IMG/VR virus record: IMGVR_UViG_3300036859_000403
Coordinates: 1 to 35,494 of that record
Reading direction: 5' to 3' (one strand)
Length of the DNA stretch: 35,494 nt
Source: a virus
Shown: in pieces, positions 29,908 through 35,494 of the stretch
Layout of the letters: every line of letters starts with the position of its first letter
Position numbering within the stretch: the stretch's first letter is position 1
The notes under the pieces: generated by a model
Database searches by the model: none
What the model saw: only the letters and a program-made list of their open reading frames with translations
Told to the model about the DNA's origin: nothing
Program-made: the position numbers and the translations under genes

Positions 29908-29922
29908 ACCTGCCTCCCAGTG

Positions 29923-29966
29923 GTTTACAATGTAAACACTGTAGGACGGGGAGGGGGGCAAGTCAA
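29923..29966 (-). promoter_or_regulatory. Promoter and 15-bp palindrome between DUF6941 and BrnT-like genes
   Basis: On the reverse strand TTGACT (plus 29961-29966) and TACAGT (plus 29938-29943) are 17 bases apart. Directly downstream, the predicted start site falls in GTTTACA-A-TGTAAAC (29923-29937), a perfect dyad and a strong operator candidate. The forward BrnT-like gene begins at 29967, so one operator could serve both directions. Confidence 0.7.
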
Positions 29967-30254
29967 GTGGGCGACATCTACTTTCTCGACTGGGACGACG
30001 ACAACGAGTCCCACCTCGCCCGCCATACCATCACCCAGAGCGAGGTCTTCCAAGTCCTCGCCAACCGCTACCTCACCCTCCCTAACCCCAAGGGTCGCCC
30101 GGACACACGGCGCCTCATCGGCACCACGCACGGCGGGCGCATCATCACCATCGTCGTCGCGCCTGTCGCGCACGACCCCGCGACTGTCCGGCCGATCACT
30201 GGATGGGACACCACCACGGACGAACTCAAGCTCTACGATCGTTACTGCCGATAG
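29967..30254 (+). CDS. BrnT-like toxin
   Basis: A 95-residue protein starting at GTG. The pattern FLDWDDDNESHLARHTITQS, EVFQVLANRYLTLPNPKGRP and RLIGTTHGGRIITIVVAPV matches the BrnT ribonuclease toxin family (W-[DE]-N-H-[AR]HG-V, then a GR-[LI]-[ILV] strand). BrnT inhibits translation and is neutralised by BrnA. The second gene of the pair follows 12 bases later, in the family's usual toxin-first order. A GGGGAGGGGGG run lies upstream. It may act in plasmid-like maintenance or in phage defence. Confidence 0.75.
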   Translation: MGDIYFLDWDDDNESHLARHTITQSEVFQVLANRYLTLPNPKGRPDTRRLIGTTHGGRIITIVVAPVAHDPATVRPITGWDTTTDELKLYDRYCR

Positions 30255-30266
30255 AAGGGACCAGCC

Positions 30267-30527
30267 ATGCCAGACAACGACGACATCCAGGTGCACGAGG
30301 GGCGCCGCGTCGGCGCCGTCGTCTCGCTGCGCCTCAAGCCCGACGAGGCCGAGCTGCTCTCGGCCCTTGCCGCCCGCGACGGACGCACGCTCAGCGAAAC
30401 CCTACGCCTCGCGCTGCATAGCTTTGCCCGTACGCCACGCCGCGAAGCCGATCTCGTCGTCGGCGGTCCGACGATCAGCTACACCCGCGGCGGCGAATCC
30501 GCCGACCAGACCGTCTACACCTGGTAG
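30267..30527 (+). CDS. RHH-type antitoxin, partner of BrnT-like toxin
   Basis: An 86-residue protein with AVVSLRLKPDEAELLSALAA then DGRTLSETLRLALHSFART, a ribbon-helix-helix pattern. RHH antitoxins bind operator DNA and sequester the toxin. It follows the BrnT-like gene by 12 bases. The C terminus (ADLVVGGPTISYTRGG) is unlike the usual BrnA and may be the toxin-binding part. BrnA identity is not certain; the operon arrangement supports it. The GTTTACA palindrome upstream may be its operator. Confidence 0.7.
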   Translation: MPDNDDIQVHEGRRVGAVVSLRLKPDEAELLSALAARDGRTLSETLRLALHSFARTPRREADLVVGGPTISYTRGGESADQTVYTW

Positions 30528-30532
30528 GCGCC

Positions 30533-30558
30533 GAGAGGCCCGCCGGGGCGAGCCTCTC
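30533..30558 (+). terminator. Hairpin after the toxin-antitoxin pair
   Basis: GAGAGGC (30533-30539) and GCCTCTC (30552-30558) form a 7-bp stem around a GC-rich loop, five bases after the antitoxin stop. No T-run follows. It may be a terminator or a transcript end signal. Confidence 0.45.
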
Positions 30559-30593
30559 ATCGGTGGCAGGCACAGCGCGCGGGAGCGCTGCCT

Positions 30594-30752
30594 GTGACGC
30601 GGCATCGCGAGAAGCTGCTGGAGAAGCTGCGCGCGCTCCGGCTCGAGGATCCCGAGCGGGGCCACATAGACGCCGACCAGGCGCTGCTGGACTACATCGA
30701 CGACCCCGAGGTCACCGAAGCGTTCGAGGCGATCGGGAAGTGGTACGCGTGA
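30594..30752 (+). CDS. Hypothetical 52-residue protein
   Basis: Starts at GTG (TRHREKLLEKLRALRLEDPE, then ADQALLDYIDDPEVTEAFEA). It is helical and charged. It overlaps the next gene by GTGA. No ribosome site stands out. No family recognised. Confidence 0.5.
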   Translation: MTRHREKLLEKLRALRLEDPERGHIDADQALLDYIDDPEVTEAFEAIGKWYA

Positions 30753-30937
30753 CTGACCCTAGGCGGGATCAGCAGAAGACAACGGACGCGGAGCTTCGGG
30801 AGGCCGAGGACGCCGTGGAGGAACTGTGCGAGGACGCGCTGCGGGCGTTGACGGGTCGGAACTTCATCAAGGCGGAGTCGCTACTGAGCGACGCGATCAC
30901 GCAGCTTCGCTTCCTCAATAGGGCTAGCTATGAGTGA
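30749..30937 (+). CDS. Hypothetical 62-residue protein
   Basis: Starts at GTG in a 4-base overlap with the preceding gene and overlaps the methyltransferase by eight bases. Acidic and helical (DAELREAEDAVEELCEDALR, IKAESLLSDAITQLRFLNRA). The heptad-like pattern suggests a coiled-coil or helical bundle. No family recognised. Confidence 0.55.
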   Translation: MTDPRRDQQKTTDAELREAEDAVEELCEDALRALTGRNFIKAESLLSDAITQLRFLNRASYE

Positions 30938-31742
30938 GCGGGACGAGCAGCAGCCAGTCCCGGTCCCCTACCGTGGCGAGGAAATAGGTCGCCTTCGGCA
31001 GCCAGACTGCCCGGAGTGCGGAGCCCCTAGCGGATACCCGGCGGCGGGTCCGTGCGCGACGCACGCGCGAGCGATGACTCAGCAGGACGAGCGGCAGCTA
31101 CCCGAGCCGTACTACCAGGACGGCTACGTGACGCTCTACCACGGCGATGCGCGGGAGCTGCTGCCCCTCTTCGCCGACGACAGCATGGCCGCTGTCGTCT
31201 CCGATCCGCCCTACGGGATCAACAAGGCGGGCTGGGATGAGGTGTTCCCGATGTGGTGGTTTGAGGACGCCGCACGGATTGCCCCCCGGCTCGGGCTCAT
31301 GCCGGGGATCTGGAACATCTGCTGGTGCCCGCAGACCGTTGGTCGGCTCGGCTATCGCTGGATGCTCTCGGCGCATCTGACCAACGGCATGACGCGCGGC
31401 GCAATCGGCTTCGGCAACTGGATTCCCTACCTGATCTACAGCGTTGAGGGCGAGAAGCTGCACCGGCTCGACACCGACTGCCGCCGGTTCGTGGTCGGCA
31501 CAGAGCACAAGCCCGAGCACCCGTCGCCCAAGCCACTGAACGTGATGCGCTGGTTCGTAGATCGCACCACCGAGCGCGATGGGCGACCCGTCATGGACCC
31601 GTTCGCAGGCTCGGGCACGACGCTCCGCGCCGCGAAAGATCTGGGCATCTCGGCGGTGGGGATTGAACTAGACGAGCGGTACTGCTCGCTCATCGCAGAG
31701 CGATGCGCGCAGGAGATCTTCGACCTGGGGGAAGTTGCATGA
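30930..31742 (+). CDS. DNA methyltransferase (DPPY-type)
   Basis: A 270-residue protein with motif IV DPPYGINKAGWDEVF near residues 93-107 and motif I DPFAGSGTTLRAAKDLGISA near 230-249, the order of beta-class enzymes that make N6-methyladenine or N4-methylcytosine. The target-recognition region lies between. The first 48 residues add a zinc-like CPECGAPSG and CATHA segment; an inner ATG at 31077 would omit it. It is the second DNA methyltransferase in the window. No matching restriction enzyme adjoins it. Confidence 0.9.
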   Translation: MSERDEQQPVPVPYRGEEIGRLRQPDCPECGAPSGYPAAGPCATHARAMTQQDERQLPEPYYQDGYVTLYHGDARELLPLFADDSMAAVVSDPPYGINKAGWDEVFPMWWFEDAARIAPRLGLMPGIWNICWCPQTVGRLGYRWMLSAHLTNGMTRGAIGFGNWIPYLIYSVEGEKLHRLDTDCRRFVVGTEHKPEHPSPKPLNVMRWFVDRTTERDGRPVMDPFAGSGTTLRAAKDLGISAVGIELDERYCSLIAERCAQEIFDLGEVA

Positions 31743-31776
31743 GGCTGGCGCTCGCTATGCGGACAAAGCGAGAGGC

Positions 31777-31795
31777 GTGAGCGACATACGCTCAC
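31777..31795. repeat. Inverted repeat between methyltransferase and integrase ends
   Basis: GTGAGCG (31777-31783) pairs with CGCTCAC (31789-31795) over a 5-base loop. It lies in the 91-base gap between the convergent ends of the methyltransferase and integrase genes, so it may be a shared terminator or a site near the integrase. No T-run is seen. Confidence 0.4.
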
Positions 31796-31833
31796 AAGCA
31801 CTCGCGTCGCTCAGCCGCGAACTCGAGGCGCTC

Positions 31834-33294
31834 CTAGGAGAGGTCTACCCGGAGTACTCGTGGGTCGTCAGCATCGGGCAGGACGATTCGACGCAGCTCG
31901 ACGGGACGCCCGCCACCGCCGTACGGCCTGACCAGCCCGGCACCCAGAGCGACGACGCGGACGCGGTCCTCCAACGGCCGGACGATCCCGCGGCCGCCGG
32001 AGCGTTCGACAAGCACGACTTCGATGAGGCTGCGTAGGAGCCGGTTGCGATGCTCCGGGTGCTCATGCCAGAACCGCACCGGGTCGCCATCGACCAGCAC
32101 CGGTCGCGCGGCGAGCTCGCGGGCCTCGTCTTCGGTCGCCTGCTCAAGTGCCTCTTGGCGCTTGCGCAGTCCGGCCGCGGCCTGCTGCACGCCGAGGCCA
32201 GCGATGTCGACCATCTCCAGGTATGCGGCGACCTCCCGCTCGGCCGCCTTGCGCCTCGCGCGGGCTTCGCGGAGCCGATCGTTGTTGCGGCTGGCGTCAG
32301 CGTTCATCTTCGACAGGGCCGCCAGCGCGATCCATTGCACGTGCTCGTCGAGCTTGCTCGCGGTGATCGCTGCCGGCGCTTGGCAGGTTCCGCCGCTGTG
32401 ATGTCCGTGGCAGGCATAGATGACCGCCTTCGCTGCGGTTCGAGCCATCACTTGTCCGCAACCCGTGCAGCGCGCCAATCCGGCCAGAAGCGCCGGACCG
32501 TCATACCGCTTGCTTCGCGGCGGCCGCGGCGCCACGGTGTGCTGCGCCACCAGGAACTCCTCTTCGGTCACCATCGGCGGGTGCGCCGTGAGGTTGACGA
32601 ACTCGCCGACGCGCAGCTCGCCCAGGTACACCCGGTTGCGCAGCATCTGCCGCACGCCGGAGGCGGTCATCCCGAGCTTGCGAGCCAGCGAACTGTGCCC
32701 TTCGCCAGCGCCTCGCGCCAGGAACGCGGCGCGCACGTCCTTGGCGCGGTGGTTGGCAACCAGCTTGCGCGTCTTCGGGTCCTTGTCGTAGCCGGTCGGC
32801 GTCTGGCGGCGCTGCCACACGCCCGCAGCAGTGGCATCGCGGCGAAGATCGTGGAACCGTTCGACGTGCTGTTCGCGGTAGCCGGCGTTCATCGCGGCCT
32901 TGATGCGACGCAGCATCCGGCCGTTGACCGTCGTGGTGTCGATGCCATCCAGCGCCAGGACGACCTGGCCGCCCGCAGCCTCCACACGTCGCCACACCGC
33001 CTCCTCCTCCTCGACGTTGCGGAACAGCCGGTCCTGGAACGCCACGATGATCCCGGCGTAGCGGCCGCGTTCGACTCCCTCGACAGCGACGCGGAGCGAT
33101 GGTCGGCGCTCGAGCGGCAGTCCTCCCGACACGTTGAGCTCCGGTGGCAGGATCTCGACGCGGTCTGCGTCTGGGACGGCGTTCTTGATCGCGGCGATCT
33201 GCTGCCGATCGGTGTGGACCTTCTCGCTGCCAGCCTTGCGGTCGCCCATGTGGGAGACGCGGACGATGCCTGCCCATGTCTTTTTGCCAGCCAT
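31834..33294 (-). CDS. int: Large serine integrase
   Basis: A 486-residue site-specific recombinase. Ser14 in AGIVRVSHMGDR is the catalytic serine. Residues to about 150 form the resolvase domain (GIIVAFQDRLFRNVEEEEAV, VNGRMLRRIKAAMNAGYREQ). The recombinase domain follows (TPTGYDKDP, MTASGVRQMLRNRVYLGEL), then a zinc ribbon (CTGCGQVM, YACHGHHSGGTCQAP) and a coiled coil. Such enzymes integrate the phage and, with a directionality factor, excise it. It is reverse and starts next to a possible attP region. Confidence 0.95.
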   Translation of the reverse strand: MAGKKTWAGIVRVSHMGDRKAGSEKVHTDRQQIAAIKNAVPDADRVEILPPELNVSGGLPLERRPSLRVAVEGVERGRYAGIIVAFQDRLFRNVEEEEAVWRRVEAAGGQVVLALDGIDTTTVNGRMLRRIKAAMNAGYREQHVERFHDLRRDATAAGVWQRRQTPTGYDKDPKTRKLVANHRAKDVRAAFLARGAGEGHSSLARKLGMTASGVRQMLRNRVYLGELRVGEFVNLTAHPPMVTEEEFLVAQHTVAPRPPRSKRYDGPALLAGLARCTGCGQVMARTAAKAVIYACHGHHSGGTCQAPAAITASKLDEHVQWIALAALSKMNADASRNNDRLREARARRKAAEREVAAYLEMVDIAGLGVQQAAAGLRKRQEALEQATEDEARELAARPVLVDGDPVRFWHEHPEHRNRLLRSLIEVVLVERSGGRGIVRPLEDRVRVVALGAGLVRPYGGGGRPVELRRIVLPDADDPRVLRVDLS

Positions 33295-33381
33295 CCCGGC
33301 ACTCTATCGCAAATGGAACTCGTAGTGCTAGGGGTGGGCGGTAGCGATAAGAAGCTTTCCCCGGCAGATAGGGACTGAGCC
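33295..33381. other. Integrase upstream gap, candidate attP region
   Basis: The 87 bases between the integrase start and the next forward gene have TATCGC at 33305-33310 and GCGATA at 33344-33349, a 45-bp span with 6-bp arms. Serine integrases act on attP sites of about 40-50 bp that are often beside their gene. The rest of the two half-sites show little symmetry, so this is only a candidate. It should also hold the promoters for both directions. Confidence 0.3.
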
Positions 33382-33462
33382 ATGACCGCCGTCTACACCA
33401 CCCTCGCACTCCTCCTCATCTTCGCGGCGCTCATCGTCTGGATCTGGTGGGAGGCGCGGTGA
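33382..33462 (+). CDS. Tiny 26-residue membrane peptide
   Basis: MTAVYTTLALLLIFAALIVW then IWWEAR: one membrane helix. It starts at ATG and overlaps the next gene by GTGA. It is the first gene of a fully overlapping forward operon. Function unknown. Confidence 0.5.
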   Translation: MTAVYTTLALLLIFAALIVWIWWEAR

Positions 33463-33956
33463 CCCGAGCCATGAGCCGCGCGCTCGTCCGCTGCCTGGGC
33501 ACCGTCGTCCCCGTCGACTCAGACCACGGCATCCACTCCGCGACGATCGCCGCGCTGCGCCGTCACGACCTCATCGAGGAGGCCCGCGACAAGCGAGCCC
33601 GCCGCGTGTGGAAGCCCACCACCCAGGGAATGCGCATCATCCAAACCGAACCGCCGAAGCTGCTCGCCGCCCGGTCGCAGCGCGGCTACACCACCGAGCC
33701 CGCCGAAGCGCTCTTTGACGAGCCCGAAGCCGTGGACGACAAGACGGCCAACGGCTTCGCGAAGGACAGCCAGGAGCGTTTCAAGCTGCTGCGCGGCGAA
33801 GAAGCGCTACACAAGGAGACGCGTTCCGCCATCGTCACGCTGCGCCAGGAGATCGTCGCCGCCACCCGCGCCGGCGTGGATGTCACACCGGTGCTCTCCT
33901 ACGTGCACCAGGCCCGCGAGCACCTGGCGCTCGAGCGACGAAGGACGGCCGCGTGA
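33459..33956 (+). CDS. Possible winged-helix regulator
   Basis: A 165-residue protein from GTG 33459 (ATG 33471 is possible). Residues 10-60 have a winged-helix-like pattern: SATIAALRRHDLIEEARDKR then RRVWKPTTQGMRII. The rest is helical (ALHKETRSAIVTLRQEIVAA). It may regulate early genes or assist excision; neither is shown. It overlaps both neighbours. Confidence 0.6.
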   Translation: MTRAMSRALVRCLGTVVPVDSDHGIHSATIAALRRHDLIEEARDKRARRVWKPTTQGMRIIQTEPPKLLAARSQRGYTTEPAEALFDEPEAVDDKTANGFAKDSQERFKLLRGEEALHKETRSAIVTLRQEIVAATRAGVDVTPVLSYVHQAREHLALERRRTAA

Positions 33957-34192
33957 TGGCTGGCGAGAAGCGGGAAAAGCAGCCGTCAGCAGAGTGGGTC
34001 GTGACCCGCGAGTGGGTGCAGGTCGCCGGAGGCGAAGGCATGTACATCTGGCAACTGTTGAGGGTGCCCGGGATGGAGAGGCTCGGCTACGGCGTGGCCG
34101 CCACGAAGCTCGGCGTCCGCTGGCAGGCGTGGCGCGCTCGACGACGGCTCGGCCTTCACGGACGGATCAACGCGCGAGGGACGGTGGCATGA
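33953..34192 (+). CDS. Hypothetical 79-residue protein
   Basis: Starts at GTG (an ATG is three bases on). The sequence has EWVVTREWVQVAGGEGMYIW and a basic helical C terminus (KLGVRWQAWRARRRLGLHG). The second half could be an HTH-like or DNA-binding helix. It overlaps the next gene by ATGA. No family recognised. Confidence 0.55.
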   Translation: MMAGEKREKQPSAEWVVTREWVQVAGGEGMYIWQLLRVPGMERLGYGVAATKLGVRWQAWRARRRLGLHGRINARGTVA

Positions 34193-34539
34193 GCCGCCCC
34201 TGCCCCCTCTGCGAGGGCCACGGCTGCGAGGAATGTGACCAGACCGGCAAGCGCTACCGCGAGTCGTTCGAGATCAACGGCGTGCCGATCAGCGTGAGCG
34301 GGTCCGGCGATGGGCTGAAGCCCGAGCTTCGAGAGGCGTTCGCGCTGTTGGCGCGACTGGTTTCTCCTGAGCGGACGCCTGGGGGCGATGGCGGCGAATC
34401 ACGCTGCGGCCGAGCCGAAGGGGACTGGACCAGCGTCGTCCCGCCGCTGGAATGCCACAAGTGCGGCCACCACGACATGCGCACAGGCCGGTACACGCTG
34501 GCTTCTGGGTTGCGGACGACTGAGCGGACGGACCGATGA
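34189..34539 (+). CDS. DnaJ-type zinc-finger protein
   Basis: A 116-residue protein beginning MSRPCPLCEGHGCEECDQTG, the CxxCxGxGCxxC arrangement of DnaJ zinc fingers, and ending with CHKCGHHDMRTG, a second zinc site. Between them are EINGVPISVSG and an acidic helix. It lacks the J domain, so it is not a DnaJ chaperone. Small zinc-binding phage protein of unknown role, in the overlapping early operon. Confidence 0.75.
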   Translation: MSRPCPLCEGHGCEECDQTGKRYRESFEINGVPISVSGSGDGLKPELREAFALLARLVSPERTPGGDGGESRCGRAEGDWTSVVPPLECHKCGHHDMRTGRYTLASGLRTTERTDR

Positions 34540-34739
34540 CCGGCATGGAGGGCTACCAGCGCGCATGTCGTCTGGCGGTAAGCCTGGACATGACACCGCG
34601 CTGGCGCCCACGCAAGCGTCGACGCCTCGCGTTCGAGCTTGCGCAGGCCGCTCACATCGCTGACGCGGACTACGGCGTACCGCCCGGGACGCTGGCAGCG
34701 ATTCTGGCTTCCCAGAAGCGGACGGAGTCCAAGCCATGA
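34536..34739 (+). CDS. Hypothetical 67-residue basic protein
   Basis: Overlaps both neighbours by ATGA. A helical pattern with YQRACRLAVSLDMTPRWRPR and RLAFELAQAAHIADADYGVP, followed by LAAILASQKRTE. Basic and possibly DNA-binding; no family recognised. Confidence 0.55.
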   Translation: MTGMEGYQRACRLAVSLDMTPRWRPRKRRRLAFELAQAAHIADADYGVPPGTLAAILASQKRTESKP

Positions 34740-35428
34740 CCGAACAGTTCGAGCGCCGTACAGCAATCTTCGAACCCCAGCGCGCCGACGACCTCAAGCC
34801 CGATGGCGAGCAGTGGATCGGCCGGACGCTGGAATGGGAAGCCTGCTGGATCATCGAGGACGGCCCCTACGAAGGCCAGTGGGCGTGGGCACCCGTCCTG
34901 GGCGACGATGACGAGCGCCCGCCGTTCGCTTGGGTGCCAGCTTGCGATTTGCGGACAACGGGGCAGGTCAGCGACTGCTGCGGCGCCGCCACCTTCACCC
35001 ACACCGGCGACGAGGGCACCAGCCACTACGTCTGCGGCGCCTGCGACGAGCCGTGCGACCGGACGTCCCGGGCAGAGTGGGACCGGCAGACGGACGCCTA
35101 CGTCGAAGCCTTGACTACCAGCGACCGTGACGAGCGCCACCAGACCATCGAACGTCAGGGCGCGATGATCCTCCACTTGCACATGGAACTCGACCGCCTG
35201 CGCGAGCAGGTCGTGGCGCTCACCAAGAGCCAAGAGGTCATGCTGGAACGCTGGCGCGTCACCCACGAGGACCGCACCACGTTCAAGCAAGCGCTGCGCG
35301 AATGCGCCCGGCTCTCAGGCGCAGACCTGTCAGGCGGCTTCCCAACCCACCCCCCCATCCACGAGTACGCCGTACAACAGGTCGGTCAGCTCCGAGAGGA
35401 CTACGACGAGGCGTGTAGGCAGCCATGA
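34736..35428 (+). CDS. Zinc-ribbon and coiled-coil hypothetical protein
   Basis: A 230-residue protein. Residues about 25-75 are tryptophan-rich (EWEACWIIEDGPYEGQWAWA). Residues about 79-106 hold a zinc-ribbon-like CCGAATFTHTGDEGTSHYVC with CGACDEPC. Residues 130-175 are helical (LHLHMELDRLREQVVALTKS). It is coupled to both neighbours by ATGA. The role is unknown. Confidence 0.65.
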   Translation: MTEQFERRTAIFEPQRADDLKPDGEQWIGRTLEWEACWIIEDGPYEGQWAWAPVLGDDDERPPFAWVPACDLRTTGQVSDCCGAATFTHTGDEGTSHYVCGACDEPCDRTSRAEWDRQTDAYVEALTTSDRDERHQTIERQGAMILHLHMELDRLREQVVALTKSQEVMLERWRVTHEDRTTFKQALRECARLSGADLSGGFPTHPPIHEYAVQQVGQLREDYDEACRQP

Positions 35429-35494
35429 GCGACGGTGCGCATGGGCAGCCTAGATCGCCCACGGGCGCCTCGCCGCCGGTAACGCCCTCCGTCC
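35425..35494 (+). CDS. Partial gene at right edge
   Basis: An ATG in an ATGA overlap with the preceding gene opens a frame (MSDGAHGQPRSPTGASPPVT) that runs to the window edge. The sequence so far is proline- and serine-rich. Too short to identify. Confidence 0.4.
   Translation, partial: MSDGAHGQPRSPTGASPPVTPSV

Noticed and set aside
29437-30597. 386-codon forward frame across the island
   Set aside because: It is antisense to the DUF6941-like gene and out of frame with the BrnT-like and antitoxin genes; its sequence is arginine/serine-rich noise.
31735-32037. Forward ORF overlapping the integrase 3' end
   Set aside because: Most of it lies antisense to the integrase coding region, and the start has no ribosome site. 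A short real gene in 31777-31833 cannot be excluded but is not supported.
1-35494. tRNA genes and CRISPR arrays
   Set aside because: No cloverleaf-like segment or regularly spaced direct repeat set was seen by eye. A dedicated scan could still find a degenerate tRNA.

Overview
The window is a temperate, siphovirus-type (long non-contractile tail) phage genome of a GC-rich host. High GC content, frequent GTG and some TTG starts, purine-rich AGGAGG-type ribosome sites and chains of ATGA/GTGA overlapping genes point to an actinobacterial host. No host gene is visible, so the exact host cannot be named. The order is: HNH nuclease, terminase, portal, protease, capsid, connectors, tail and lysis genes (about 50-22305); lysogeny switch (about 22655-23392); DNA modification, recombination and replication genes (23389-29440); an accessory island (29464-30527); a methyltransferase and serine integrase (30930-33294); and a run of small early genes leading off the right edge. 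The integrase is internal, with phage genes on both sides, so the sequence reads more like an unintegrated phage genome or phage contig than a prophage cut at its attachment sites.

Structural region. Terminase, HK97-type portal, U35 protease and HK97-fold capsid genes are clear. Two tail-fibre-like genes, one of them a glycine-rich repeat protein, sit between portal and protease, which is unusual. A two-domain enzyme (GT4-type glycosyltransferase plus FkbM-type methyltransferase) is coupled to a tiny gene just after the capsid gene. The tail module runs from connectors through tail tube, two overlapping chaperone frames, a tape measure with a lytic transglycosylase domain and an apparent ATC start, and two large tail-tip proteins. 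A two-gene reverse-strand cassette (ribbon-helix-helix protein plus membrane protein) with its own promoter splits the two tail-tip genes.

Lysis and switch. The lysis region holds a stand-alone helical hairpin resembling a histidine kinase DHp domain, holin candidates, a zinc-ribbon/LuxR-HTH protein, a cysteine-peptidase-type endolysin, an HNH nuclease and several very small genes. A reverse XRE repressor and a forward Cro-like protein form the switch.

Early region. A translationally coupled chain encodes an MT-A70 methyltransferase, a PD-(D/E)XK nuclease, a RecT-like annealing protein, RusA, an HTH/ParB-like regulator and a DnaD-like replication protein. Inside the last gene is a 39-bp dyad made of four CGTTACGG-type elements followed by an AT-richer stretch, which is a lambda-like candidate replication origin. 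Downstream, a reverse DUF6941-like gene faces a BrnT-like toxin/RHH antitoxin pair across a 15-bp perfect palindrome that overlaps a good reverse promoter.
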